This document shows, piece after piece, positions 1 to 10,878 of a stretch of 64,000 nucleotides of DNA. The notes below the pieces were generated by a model. It was given only the letters and a program-made list of their open reading frames with translations, was not told the DNA's origin and made no database searches. Where the stretch lies: positions 248,001-312,000 of the forward strand of contig FWCC01000082.1 in assembly GCA_900169235.1 (NCBI GenBank). The letters run 5' to 3'. Source of the DNA: Zarea fungicola. Taxonomy: Eukaryota; Ascomycota; Sordariomycetes; Hypocreales; Cordycipitaceae. The translations under genes and the position numbers were made by a program. Position 1 is the first letter of the stretch, and each line of letters begins with the position of its first letter.

Positions 1-604
1 ATTTCACGGCAGGTAGCCACATGCATTATCGGAAGTGGCGTTTTCAAAGAGATAAAGGTTGTCGCATTGCAGTTTCCAACAAGAGTGTCGACTAAATGCC
101 AACTTGGTGGCCGTTATGCCACGGGCGAGCAAACTCAAACAACGCTGTAGTTAAGAAAGAAAAAAAAATACAAGGCTGAAGAGAATCAATAACAAAAAGA
201 TGAACAATTTTCTCGCTCGTCTTCCAATACTCCATAATCCAAGAAATACCCGCCCGTACAGAGTCTGGAGTCTCTGACAGCATTTTGAAGCCGCCATTCA
301 GGCCTTGGCCATGCTTTTTGTACTATACAAACATTATGTGCTTATCTTGCCGAAAATGTCTCAACCACAGCCGCGATGCAACGAGTTTCCGTATCTAAGC
401 CCACAGAGTAGGATCCGTAGCCTCCTCATTATTGGACGACTGCCCGGTCGTGGTAGCAGTCGGGACGGTCGCGATACCAAGCGACGGAAAGGGCCCGATA
501 TCAATTGTCGGAAAGGACGGTATGAGTAGTGGTGGAAGGCTTGGGATATTGGGCGGCTGAACGGTTCCTGCACCATGTGGCTGAGTAGTCGCAATATCAG
601 GTGT
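1..604. other. No gene seen at window edge
   Basis: This stretch downstream of the F-box gene has only short open frames without recognisable domains or starts. It is probably the 3' flank of that gene plus intergenic DNA. A gene running in from the left edge cannot be excluded. Confidence 0.5.
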
Positions 605-2113
605 CTAAACTGTCGTGATGCCAGGCCCAGCCGTGGCGATAGTAGGCGTGTGAGTGGATTCATCGCCATCCAGTTCACCAACTCCGACGATGGAGTTGTC
701 AGTGACGGAGTTGTCGGTATGCTCCTCACGCACGGTTCGGAGGAACCACCACCTTGGTGGATACTCCTGCTCAACGCATTGAGGTTCGACAAAGAAGATA
801 AAGACTTCGAGCGCGTGAATCCAAGCTTTCCTAGCCGGTGACATTACGGGTTTCTTGTGGCGCCACAGCTTGTACTCGCAGAGGAGAATGGCGTTGCCAA
901 TCACATTGATGCTGCGGAAAACGAGGTTGAACATAATAAATACGAGAATGGCCGTCTCGTACCCGTTCATGCCACTTGGATGTCGGCGGTTAGCCATCTG
1001 CAAGAGTGTGCGGAGGGGTACAACCCAGGTTGCAATAATGCCAGCCTCGAGAATCAGGGCAATGTGGTAGGTTCGCATAATGGTGCCGCGTACGGCATTT
1101 AGGCAAAAGACCCAAAGACTTGCGACGAAGCCGGCCTACATGTGTCCGTGTTAGATATTACCTCACCAACTGGCATGCTGCACGGGACTTACCGCGACGG
1201 CACCAATCGTCCCAGGATTCCCTTGCTTAAAGTAGTGCCAACATAATCCCGATGCAACAAGCATAACTATCCACTGCGCCAGACCAATAATATAGTAGAA
1301 GAACACAACATGCGTGTACCGCTTAAAACACGGCTTGTGAAATTCAGGCTGATTCCACGCAGGCTGCGTTGTCACAAGCCACCCGCACCAGCGACACAGA
1401 TAAACGGCCGCGTCGTTGCCCAGGAGGTACTTTTTGCCAACGGCAAAGTCCTTGTTAAGCCAGACACAGTCGAGGCAGCGACTCGAAAAGGGAAACATGT
1501 CATGGTTCTCATCCGTGCTGACGAGGTGAACGCCACGACTGAATTGCATGAGGCAGATGCGACAGGTGTAGCGGATGGCGCGGTCAAAGTCGTTGGAGAG
1601 CAGTGAGCGGACAAGAGCCGGTGTGATGAGGTGGCGAAAAAGATGGCACGTACGGCGCAGGCGTGCAATGTCGCCAAAGTCGAGATATGATAGTACCTTG
1701 AGCTGCAGCTCAGGCGGGAGGGCGAGGAGGCGATCAAGAAGGGTGGCATTCTCTGGCAGGCTTGAACCAGTACTGCGGCTGCTTATAATGCTGCTGCGGC
1801 TGCCGGAGTCGCTGGGGTTGCTGAGATTCAAAGAGCGAGCGAGGATGCTGATTTTATTAAATTTTCGAGGCTTACTCGTAGTCTCATCGTCGTTGGCTTG
1901 TGCGAGTAGTCTGGGTTGGCCGAGATGTATTGCGTCGGGATGTCCTGGTAGTTGGCCGAGCTCAGCCGTGCCTGTCGCCATCCCCCCAGACGCTCCAGCG
2001 CTCACCTCTGCTGATGATGCCGTCGCATCCTGGCCATCCAGTCCGCCCGTCTGCTCATCGCCGCCGTGGTGACGCCTCACGACAGCCGTGCACAGCTTGT
2101 GCAGATTGTCCAT
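605..2113 (-). CDS. F-box protein with Cys-rich middle and C-terminal membrane segments
   Basis: Two exons, 2113-1193 and 1135-605 (483 residues); the intron has a GTAAGT donor and a TGTAG acceptor and keeps phase 0. An F-box lies at about residues 130-175 (starts LPPELQLKVL, followed by RLRRTCHLFRHL). It is followed by CxxC pairs (CRIC, CLDC, CRWC) that could bind zinc, then about four hydrophobic stretches starting near residue 268 (for example VVFFYYIIGLAQW and AILVFIMFNLVF). F-box proteins normally recruit substrates to SCF ubiquitin ligases through Skp1. The membrane segments suggest this one sits in a membrane, which is an inference. The N-terminal 110 residues are low complexity. Exon 2 reads AGFVASLWVF before its first Met, which supports splicing over two separate genes. 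Confidence 0.75.
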
Positions 2114-3225
2114 CAGTCCGCCGCCACTCTATTCTGAATTTTTATCTTGTGCTTTTATGTTTGTCTGTAGCTGTGCATCTCCAGATGAACAAAATCGTTG
2201 GTATATTTTTGGCGGGGTTGTCTGCGCATCAATGTCAGCCGCGGCCTAGTGAATGAATGCCGCCGGTAACACGAAAAGCCGAGTGACAGACAGCGACAAC
2301 AATGCCACGCAACACAAAAACAAAAGCGAACGATAACAACAAAGTATCAGGGTCCTCCAGGGCGCATATGTAAAGTAGTAGCAATGTCAGGAGAGACAGG
2401 ACGGGCGCGACACCCATGAGCAAGCCACCAAGCAGATGCACCAGTGTTTGTTCAGCCTCACTGTCGTTTGCACTTTCGTCGGTGCATGAATCGTTCCGTC
2501 AGCCAGCCCCTCACTCTTGTAGCCTAAAACGCGGAAGCGCCTAATATATGCGTAAGGTTGACTAGTTATTCGCCACCGGGATAAGTTAGGTGTGGTGGAG
2601 GAGGGGCTTCAGTGGCGACTAAGATCAAGCCTAAAAGTCGATTAATAAACCCGTAAGATGCAACGTGAAAAGGAATGAATACGGAACTGAGTTTGATGTA
2701 AAGGAGCCTGATCTGCCTTGCTTTTCTCTGTGGCTAATTTAATAGTCGCTCTTTCCTCTACCTGCCCAACCCAAGCCTAAGGAAAAGCCTCTCAGTCACT
2801 ATTTCCGGAGAAAAATGGGAAGGATATCAACAAATGAAAAGATATAAAGCAAAGCATCTTTGATTAGAGTTCATCTACCCGTCAATACTACACACGCGAT
2901 GAGAGACATAGTTTTGCCTCTCAGTCTCACTAGCGCTCGCCATGCATGAGTCCTCACACACAGCAATTGTTGTGCTGAAGTACAGGCACCATGTGACTAA
3001 AAGCTATTTTATTACACTGTACCTGCTTCAGCATTGAATTTTTACTCAAAAATCCATGTTTATAGTAAGGCGGTGTGGAAGCGCATACCAACAGCAGACC
3101 GAGAGACTCTCTAGGCAGCAAACACGGGAGCAGCACCTCCCTCTCACAGTTCCCGTGCGGCAACAATCACTTCATCAAGACCTGACATCCATGGTATATC
3201 ACCATTAAAGTAAATTGAAACCCTC
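2114..3225. promoter_or_regulatory. Divergent intergenic region, shared promoter
   Basis: About 1.1 kb separates the F-box gene (leftward) from the small protein at 3226 (rightward), so it should hold both promoters. I see no gene, no array of repeats and no site I can name in it. Confidence 0.4.
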
Positions 3226-3642
3226 ATGTCGCACCCCGTATACCTCGTCGCTACCATCGGTGCCCCGCGCAATCACCACGCTCTCTTCGTCGAAACGGAC
3301 TCCGTCACAGGCCGTGGCGTCGTTTTCCAAGTCACGGGCAATATTCAAAACGGCATGCAATTCGAAACAGAAAACAGGCAGTGTCCCGAACAGTCTATTG
3401 GGTTCGTCAAGAAATCCCATCTCGGCCATGTGGCCGCCGACAGTCTCCATCTGGTTGAGGACACCTGCAGGGCCAATCCGGCGCCCAAGAGGCAGTTTGA
3501 CGGCCCAAAACGCTTGTATCCAGACGAACCTCTGAGGCGCTGCCAGGAGTGGACAAAGGAGACTGTCGATTCTTTGATTTCAAGGCGAATACTACAAGCA
3601 GAATCGCACCTAGATACCTCCTCGGCAGCCAATATCCCATAG
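3226..3642 (+). CDS. Small fungal protein with His...Cys (permuted papain-like?) pattern
   Basis: A single-exon gene of 138 residues starting at ATG 3226. It begins with a beta-strand-like VYLVATIGAPRNHHALFVET, has a middle VTGNIQNGM motif, and ends with a conserved block RRCQEWTKETVDSL. The same order (an N-terminal HHALFV strand and a late CQxW helix) recurs in a widespread group of small uncharacterised ascomycete proteins and resembles the His-then-Cys order of circularly permuted papain-like folds (LRAT, PPPDE). The fold assignment is my inference and no activity should be assumed. It converges on the RNA-dependent RNA polymerase gene with about 250 bp between the stops. Confidence 0.72.
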   Translation: MSHPVYLVATIGAPRNHHALFVETDSVTGRGVVFQVTGNIQNGMQFETENRQCPEQSIGFVKKSHLGHVAADSLHLVEDTCRANPAPKRQFDGPKRLYPDEPLRRCQEWTKETVDSLISRRILQAESHLDTSSAANIP

Positions 3643-3894
3643 TGGCACATGCTCGAGTGTCATTAATTCATTTCAACCGAATAATGCTAGCAAATTCGCC
3701 CAATATCATCAAAGCCATCAAAGGTCAAATACCATATCATCACCCACAGAGACAACCAAATTTACCCATGCAGTTTATTCCGTTAAACATCCTCACCATC
3801 CTTGCTCCATTCCTTCCATCCCGACCCAAACTTTTACAAGGTCCTTTAAAACCGACCAAAATTCGCGACAAAATAAAAACAACCTTTAACAATA

Positions 3895-6800
3895 TCAATG
3901 CCCATTTTCCACTGGCCCTTTGTTTTTAAATCTCAACCCCAGTGTAGTGAGCGACGCCATCCCTCGAAGGTCCCTTGCCACGGCCTCCAACTCATTGAGC
4001 ATACAGGCCGCAGCAATCACCCGGAAGCTCTGCAGTCCATCAGGCTTTTCTCGTCGCCCTGGAAAGGCCGGCGCCGGCTTGCGTTGCATCGAAATTTGGA
4101 AGCATGCCACAGACATTTCTAGTGCATTCAGCCTCCCACTGCTGGACAAGCGGCTGCTGGTAGCAGCACCGCCATGGAGAGAATGAGGGAGGATCTGGCT
4201 GTCTGGCCCGCTAGTCTTGTCCTCCGGGTTGCGAATCAGCCCCACGATCCAGTTCATCAGTCTGTCCATTTCGTCTTTCAGCTTGGTGGACAGATCGCGT
4301 TGCTGTCGACTTTGGCTGCCCGTCTTGTTAACCACGTCACCGCAGAATGCCTCCGTCTCTGTGACTGGCACGCGCGGATTGCTAGAGAACTGCGTCATGT
4401 TGTTCAGCAAGGCCTCCTCGTAACAGTTGCGTAATGTCTGCGCAAACTCAACCCGAGATGACCACTCGAGTCGGATTCCCAACGCAGTCAGCTCAATCTC
4501 CATCAATTTTTGCACCTGCTCCCACAGTGAATAATTCTTCCCCACCTTGCCCGCCATCTGCGCCCAGAGGCTCTTTTCATCAATCGCCCGGTACAGCTGG
4601 CCAAGAATCTTTTCCGATCGGTGGTATCTGTACCTGGGCCGTCCAAAGCCATCATCTCCTTCATCCTCTTCCTCGTCCACATCCACAAAGGCCACCTGGC
4701 CCAGGTCAATCGTGTCCACGGGCGGCGCTGGTGCCGTAAAGTCGGGCCGCGTTTTCGGCGGCCGTGGAATCTCAACCACGTCCGGCGGAATGCCCGTCTT
4801 GGAGTAGTCCACGGCGGTAGAATGCAGCCCCGCCAGCTTCACGCAAATGGGATCCTCTGTTCCCAAGGGCTGTATGTCTGAGTAAATGACGTGGCGATTT
4901 GCAATCAGTCCGAGAATGTCTGCCTTCATAAATTCAATAAAAAAGTTGGCAATATCATCGCGCGTCACGTCTCGGTCCAGTGGCTCCGGCAGGGTGCGTG
5001 GGTAGCTGGCAGGACTAAATACAGACGTCGGAAAGCCCTCTGGATCCCAGAAAATGTTGTACTTGTCACCATCCAAATCTCCGCCACTCAACTGACTGGG
5101 CAGATCACGGTCTCCCCGCTGGCTGAAGACGATGCAGTTTCGCAGAGCCCGCAACGGGTGTTTTGCCGGGGGTGTCACCATTTTAGCCGCCTGGATATCA
5201 CCAGGGTGCAGCGCGGGTGACCGTGTAACAATGACGCACCCGTCTCTCAGCGAGCCATCAATGCCATCGTGCCGGCCCGGCTGCCTCGAGTCATAGTGAA
5301 TGTACACCTCGCCTTCTTTGAGGAAGCCAGTTTCATCCATGACGCCAAACAGCGTCACGCCCTTTTCTACTGGTATCCTTGCCTTGTGTTTGAGTAGTCG
5401 AAGCTCTCGCAGCACTACATATTCAACAACGGCCTTCAGAAAAGGATCATGGCGATAGTCAAGCCCATGGCGGTCCAGACGCCGGATAAGTCGCGGCAAG
5501 CCGACGCTGGTGCCGACACCCTGGTACTCAAGAAAGGTGCATGTGTTGGAAGCAGTGGCCGTAACGCCACGCAAGACGGCGAGCGCTTTTGCTTGCATTT
5601 TTTTTAACCAGTTGGGGCTTGTACCCATGTCTTCCAAGATTTTAATCATTTGCCTGTTGAGCACGAGTCTGAGTGGTTTTGCCGCAGTCTCGCAGATGCC
5701 AATTTCCGTGACATCTTTGCTGGGAAACTTCATCATGGACTCCCTGCGAATGCAGATTTCTTTGCCCCTGAGCCGCGGGTCAAGGGACAGCATGCCCTTG
5801 ACACCACCCAGCCGAATCTGGATGCAGGTGGGCGATCCCAATTGGAGAGGGAGGACAGCCCAGAACTCTTCTAGGGCTCCCTGTGACATGGTGCCGACAC
5901 CATCGCTAAAAAGTCGGGATGGATCAATTCTGCTCTTGACATCGTCAATGTAGTTGATCTTGATGCCATTATCTCGAAGAGACACAGCAAAGGGAGTTTC
6001 TGAGAATGCCTGCCCAATACGGGCGGCACACTTGGCCGGGATCCGAATCTCTTTGAAATCGCCCAGCGAGCTCAGGACAGTCGCATAGTCCTGGCGACCC
6101 ATTCGGTTGTCAATGAAGGGCGCCATGAACCAGGCCGAGTGGGACCTCAACGATGAGTGGGAGAAGCCAAGAAAGGAAAACCGCCTGCCAGCAATCTCAA
6201 TACCTTGCTTCATGACACTGCGGTAGTGGTCGTAGACGTAGTCGTTGGAGACGCGGGGATTGTAGCCGAGATCCATGCCGTCCTCGTCTGTAAAGGTAAC
6301 GCGGAGAAAGTAGTCTGTTCGATCGGGGAACATGCGCAGCACGCGGTTCTTACTCTCTGCATCCGGGCCACTGAGAATTACACGCGTGGGCGTGACGAGG
6401 GCCTTGAGGACCCAGGCTTGCTGCACGGGCAGTGACTCGTGGTAGCGACCACTGCGCAACGGATCGGTTCTGTAGAGTTGGGCTTCGGCGGCCACAACAG
6501 TGCTTAGGAGCTCAAAGGCATCGAGCTGGGTTGGCTCCACGCCTGGCGTCGGGTATGGAATCTGGTTGAATAGCTGCTTCAGCGCCTGTGCAGAAAAGGG
6601 GCAAGCTTGATTCTCCATCTCGGCTTCCATGGCAAGCTTCTCCATGATTTCGAGGACGGTCGTGGCCGTCTTGGGGTGTAGATAGTTATTCCAAACCAGT
6701 TTCTGAACTTGGAAAAGAATTTCAAAGCCCACGACGCGGGTGTTATTTCCCATGTGGCCAATCTTGCGAGTAAAATCCTGCATACAGCTGGTGTAGTCGT

Positions 6801-7677
6801 GAAGATGCAGTCGCGGGGCCGCGTCGACTCGAATGTTTTGCAGGCGAACAGAAACAATGTCTTTGGCTTTGACGGCGGAGAAGAATCTATTAAAATCATC
6901 ATTTCCAACATGAAAGCGGTAGACGAGGCAGTGGGCGACGTATTTGGACAGCTCGGGCCAGCCGGCGAGGACAGGCATGCGACTCCATTTCGTCCTGGGA
7001 TCAACTTCCACCGTATTGAGGCTGTAGAAGCGCGGGGTCTGGTTGAGAATCATGGTGAAGGACTTGTCGCTGGAATCAAACACCAGGTCCTCAATGGTGG
7101 CATAGGAAATGTGCATCTGGTTGCCGGTGGCGGAGGTATAGATGCACGATTTGCGCTTAAACTCGGCCTGTCCAGATGTGGTGCACTCAGTCTGCCGCGC
7201 GAAGACGAGCGACTTGTCGCTTGATAGAGAAAAGACCATTTTGCCACAGCTGATGCCGCGAACACGGCAGGCCGTACTTGTGGCGACGACGGGCTTCTTG
7301 GCGGGGCGAGCATGGCGCTGATCGTTCTCGAGGCGGAGATGGCTCAAGATCAAATGATCGGGAGCCTTGTTGCTTTGCTGGACAAAGACGGCCGATTGCA
7401 AGATATGAAGTCTAGCAATATCGGAACCTGGGCGGCGATGTGGCGGTCCTTTTGCCGGGGCTGCTCTGGACTGTGCCGGGGCCGCGACCTTGCCATGTTT
7501 GGCCAGAAATTTGGAGCCATCCTCTACCTTTAAAAAGGTGAGCCAGGCCTGCGGCTTCTTCTTTGGTTTATCGCAAGAGTAGTCGGTGATGCCAAGTCTG
7601 GACATGTGCGGCGCCAACTCATGGAGCAAGCTGGTGTCGGAGAGGTCCTTGGGGACGCCTCTGAGGAAAACCTCCAT
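3895..7677 (-). CDS. RNA-dependent RNA polymerase, RNA-silencing type
   Basis: A single-exon gene of 1,260 residues, starting at ATG 7677. The catalytic loop DLDGD of cellular RNA-dependent RNA polymerases is at residues 867-871 within SGGDLDGDKYNIFWDPE; its aspartates bind the metal ions. Upstream blocks such as GVMDETGFLKEGEV (about 772-795) also fit the family. The first 60 residues (MEVFLRGVPKDL onward) resemble the RRM-like start of the SAD-1/RRP-3 branch more than QDE-1. An acidic patch lies near residue 1005. Such enzymes copy single-stranded RNA into double-stranded RNA for Dicer in quelling, meiotic silencing or virus defence; which of these applies cannot be read from the sequence. 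The frame is fully open, so the gene appears intact. It shares a 1.1-kb promoter region with the gene at 8824. Confidence 0.95.
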   Translation of the reverse strand: MEVFLRGVPKDLSDTSLLHELAPHMSRLGITDYSCDKPKKKPQAWLTFLKVEDGSKFLAKHGKVAAPAQSRAAPAKGPPHRRPGSDIARLHILQSAVFVQQSNKAPDHLILSHLRLENDQRHARPAKKPVVATSTACRVRGISCGKMVFSLSSDKSLVFARQTECTTSGQAEFKRKSCIYTSATGNQMHISYATIEDLVFDSSDKSFTMILNQTPRFYSLNTVEVDPRTKWSRMPVLAGWPELSKYVAHCLVYRFHVGNDDFNRFFSAVKAKDIVSVRLQNIRVDAAPRLHLHDYTSCMQDFTRKIGHMGNNTRVVGFEILFQVQKLVWNNYLHPKTATTVLEIMEKLAMEAEMENQACPFSAQALKQLFNQIPYPTPGVEPTQLDAFELLSTVVAAEAQLYRTDPLRSGRYHESLPVQQAWVLKALVTPTRVILSGPDAESKNRVLRMFPDRTDYFLRVTFTDEDGMDLGYNPRVSNDYVYDHYRSVMKQGIEIAGRRFSFLGFSHSSLRSHSAWFMAPFIDNRMGRQDYATVLSSLGDFKEIRIPAKCAARIGQAFSETPFAVSLRDNGIKINYIDDVKSRIDPSRLFSDGVGTMSQGALEEFWAVLPLQLGSPTCIQIRLGGVKGMLSLDPRLRGKEICIRRESMMKFPSKDVTEIGICETAAKPLRLVLNRQMIKILEDMGTSPNWLKKMQAKALAVLRGVTATASNTCTFLEYQGVGTSVGLPRLIRRLDRHGLDYRHDPFLKAVVEYVVLRELRLLKHKARIPVEKGVTLFGVMDETGFLKEGEVYIHYDSRQPGRHDGIDGSLRDGCVIVTRSPALHPGDIQAAKMVTPPAKHPLRALRNCIVFSQRGDRDLPSQLSGGDLDGDKYNIFWDPEGFPTSVFSPASYPRTLPEPLDRDVTRDDIANFFIEFMKADILGLIANRHVIYSDIQPLGTEDPICVKLAGLHSTAVDYSKTGIPPDVVEIPRPPKTRPDFTAPAPPVDTIDLGQVAFVDVDEEEDEGDDGFGRPRYRYHRSEKILGQLYRAIDEKSLWAQMAGKVGKNYSLWEQVQKLMEIELTALGIRLEWSSRVEFAQTLRNCYEEALLNNMTQFSSNPRVPVTETEAFCGDVVNKTGSQSRQQRDLSTKLKDEMDRLMNWIVGLIRNPEDKTSGPDSQILPHSLHGGAATSSRLSSSGRLNALEMSVACFQISMQRKPAPAFPGRREKPDGLQSFRVIAAACMLNELEAVARDLRGMASLTTLGLRFKNKGPVENGH

Positions 7678-8823
7678 TTTCAGGTGTGTGGCGAGAGCAG
7701 GCCGCGAGAGCAGGAGGCTGCCACCAACTTAATATATGGAGGAATTCTCTCTTGGTTTTGGCAGAAGCGATGAGGAGAGCAAGATGTTTTCGTTTGTCTC
7801 CGGCCAAAGCCAGTGTTGGGCACAAACAACGACGAGCGGCAAGGTGCAGCCGGCATGAGGGAGGACAAACGGTGAGGAGTTTGTTCGCTTTGCCGCACGG
7901 CGTCAATTCAATGGCTCTTGAGCGTCGCACAAAACCCAGCATGAATCGGGGCTATTCATGGAGGCACAACATGATGCGAAAACACCGGCTGCAGAATCAA
8001 CGACTTGCTGAAAAGAGACGACGAGATAAAGACCTAGCTACCCTTTGACAGGCTCAATTGACGCCACACAAAGCCAGCTGGCCGGGCAGCCAGTCAGCCC
8101 CGCTCGTGATGGCTGCAGTCTGGCAGTAGACGGCAATACTGCGCTGGCAGCAAACAGAGGCGGTCAGGTACAAGGAATTCTCAGTCTCTCAGCCGCATGA
8201 GAAGATATTGGCAACGCGGCCAGGGACTTATCAGCTCTCAAAACGTTTCGACAGTACACCAAGGCGTGCCCCCAGGTCACAGTACCACAGCGCCACAGCA
8301 AACATCACCACTCTCACAACGTCCAGATCGCGTTATTTCAGTCTGGCATCTCCGTACCTATCAAGCCATTAAAATGCTCACATAGTTCCCGTCATGAAAA
8401 TCAGTGGCGACGAGTGGACCATACGGAAAGCAGCCGGCCAACCTGTCCTCCACTTCAACACCCTGAACTAGCGATGAATTAATTAAATACTGCGCACCAG
8501 GGACCCGAGATCCGACTTCACTGCCGCGCACATTCCGCCCATTTCCGTGCCCAGCGCAGGCATCGGGTGTGAGCCTCCATCACCGGCTAAAAGCTTTCGC
8601 TGTGGGTGATCCATCCGCCTACCAGTACTTCCCGACGACACTGCCGACCATTATGGGGAACGCACTAGCACGAAAATGACGAGCCCATGTCATGATGAGA
8701 TGAATAAAGACCCCGCGATGTGGTTTCACGAGAGAATATTCAGTAATTCTCCTTCTCTCGCCTGACATTCTATTTCGCCATCTTCATCGCCGCCCCTCCA
8801 TCCCCGCGTTGGCTCCCCCCCGC
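7678..8823. promoter_or_regulatory. Divergent promoter region, polymerase / fusion hydrolase
   Basis: About 1.15 kb lies between two genes transcribed away from each other. It contains no convincing gene; the short open frames have no domain. I cannot name specific factor sites in it. Confidence 0.45.
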
Positions 8824-10467
8824 ATGACGTTTGTTGGTGATACGCAACAACCCAAAATGGCGACGCCCGGCATTCTATACGTGACGATGCAGCCGCAGCC
8901 CGGCCTCAGCATCGACCAATTCCACGAATGGTACAACAACGAGCATGGGCCTACCCGTCTTGCCATCCCTTCGATATTCGCCAACGGCCTGCGATACCGT
9001 TCGACCGATGGTACCGATCCCGAGTTTATGGCCGTCTACGACATTAAATCCATGTCCTCACTAGAAACACCCACTTACACGGTCCTGCGCGCCAACCGAT
9101 CCCCCCGCGAAGCCGCCACCATTGGGCAGGTCGATGTGAAGCGCTACTTTTACGACCTGCTGCACACCAAACAGTCACCGCTCTTCCAGCCCATTGAGAA
9201 GCTCTCCAACACGGAAGCGGCTGGAATCGTCACCGTCGCGGTAGAGATGTCCCTCACAGCTGACGAGGCTGCTGCGGGAGAGTACCAGAAATGGTACACG
9301 GAGGAGCACTCCGAGCTGCTCGCCAAGGTCCCCGGCTGGCTGCGTAGCCGTCTCTTCAAGACGTCCTCCCTAAACGACTCCTCGCCAGACGGCAAAACCA
9401 TCTACTTTTGCCTCCACGACTACGCCAAAGAAAATGGCCTCGGCGGCGTCGAACACAAGGCTTCCATGGATACGCCCTGGCGAACCCAAGTCTTTGACAA
9501 GTACGTCGCCTCCAAAGGCCGTCGCACGTACAGCCTCTTCTACGTCTTTGGTCCAGCCTCGCGCGATCTCGCAACGCTCTCCCGACTCCCACCGTCATCT
9601 GCCACCTTTACCTCTGCAGACGGCGCCATCCGCACCGACGCCTTGTCCATCACCTCGCGCATCGTCACTGCCGACGGGCTCACAATCCCCTTCCGCCTCG
9701 AGGGCAGCCCCGACCCGGACGCCCCCGTCGTCGCCTTTTGCAACTCCCTCCTCACATCCTACGCCATGTGGGATCCCCTCCTGAGAATCCTCAAAGCCCA
9801 GCGGCCCAACCTGCGCTTCCTGCGCTACGACACCCGCGGTCGGCATGCCATCCCCCAGCCCCCAGTGGCTGCGACACTGGACACCGTCACCGACGACTTG
9901 GCACAGCTGCTCTCGGCGCTCCGCATCGAGAAGCTCGCCTGTCTCATGGGCGTCTCCATGGGCGGCGCCACCACGCTCAACTTTGCGCTGCGCTACCCGC
10001 AGCGCCTGACGGCCTTTGTCGCCGCGGACTGCAACACCGTGTCCAGCGCGGCCAACACGCAGGCCTGGCGCGACCGCATCGCCGTCGCACAGTCGGACAA
10101 TGGCGAGGGCATCAGGACGACCCTCGCGGGACAGACGGTCGCGCGGTGGTTCCACCCCGGGACGGCGGCGGACAAGGTGTCGTGGATGACGGAGATGGTG
10201 GCCGCCAACGACGTCCAGGGGTTCGCGCACAGCTGCACGGCGCTCTGGGACTATGACCTCACGCCGGAGCTGCCGTCGTGCACGGTCCCGGGTCTGCTGG
10301 TGGTCGGCGAGGTCGACGCCAAGGGTGCCCTCGTCAAAGCCATGGAGGGGTTCAAGGGTCAGCTGGGCAAGGACGGTGCCGAGCTGCGGACTGTGTCTGG
10401 CACGGGGCACTTGCCCATGTGTGAAGACCCAGAGGCCTTTTGGGAGTCGATTCGGGACTTTATCTAA
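8824..10467 (+). CDS. Fusion: two dimeric alpha/beta-barrel modules + alpha/beta hydrolase
   Basis: A 547-residue protein starting at ATG 8824. A second in-frame ATG at 8857 has a better context (A at -3, G at +4) and may be the real start. The first half holds two EthD/dimeric alpha-beta-barrel-like repeats: PGILYVTMQPQPGLSIDQFHEWYN, and later GEYQKWYTEEHSELL, both with the WY-NEH/WYTEEH motif. The second half is an alpha/beta hydrolase like 3-oxoadipate enol-lactonase: nucleophile Ser378 in GVSMGG, acid Asp498 in GEVDAKG, base His529 in GTGHLP. All three triad members are present. The substrate is unknown; an aromatic ring-cleavage lactone or small ester is a guess from the family. The gene ends about 410 bp before the convergent ankyrin gene. 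Confidence 0.85.
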   Translation: MTFVGDTQQPKMATPGILYVTMQPQPGLSIDQFHEWYNNEHGPTRLAIPSIFANGLRYRSTDGTDPEFMAVYDIKSMSSLETPTYTVLRANRSPREAATIGQVDVKRYFYDLLHTKQSPLFQPIEKLSNTEAAGIVTVAVEMSLTADEAAAGEYQKWYTEEHSELLAKVPGWLRSRLFKTSSLNDSSPDGKTIYFCLHDYAKENGLGGVEHKASMDTPWRTQVFDKYVASKGRRTYSLFYVFGPASRDLATLSRLPPSSATFTSADGAIRTDALSITSRIVTADGLTIPFRLEGSPDPDAPVVAFCNSLLTSYAMWDPLLRILKAQRPNLRFLRYDTRGRHAIPQPPVAATLDTVTDDLAQLLSALRIEKLACLMGVSMGGATTLNFALRYPQRLTAFVAADCNTVSSAANTQAWRDRIAVAQSDNGEGIRTTLAGQTVARWFHPGTAADKVSWMTEMVAANDVQGFAHSCTALWDYDLTPELPSCTVPGLLVVGEVDAKGALVKAMEGFKGQLGKDGAELRTVSGTGHLPMCEDPEAFWESIRDFI

Positions 10468-10878
10468 ATATTCACCTTGACTAAGGAAGGGGGGGTCAGA
10501 CATTGAACAACGAAATGTGCATGAAATTATTTGTACAATTCTACGTTGTTGTGATAATGCCCAAACAAAAACGAACAAGTCTATAAACTAAAAATAACAA
10601 CATCCTGTCGGATCTATATGAAACGAGATGAAAAAAAAAACTCCATTCCATGTAACCTTGCCCCATTTTCAAACGCCAATGCATACAGCTTCACCGACAC
10701 AATGTAAATCTACAAACTCTACAAACTCCATCAAAATCAAGAACAAACAGGAGCCGGAAAAGGCCGCATGGCAAAGACAATGCCAGGTATAATCCCTCAT
10801 AAATGCAAATCCATCTACTGTCCCCATTCGGTCGGGCACTGCACTGTCGGTAAACTCCCCATGATACAAATTCATTGC
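10468..10878. terminator. Shared 3' flank of convergent genes
   Basis: The region between two convergent stop codons is AT-rich, with an A tract near 10630 and several short A/T runs that could serve poly(A) signals for both genes. No coding sequence is seen. Confidence 0.35.
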
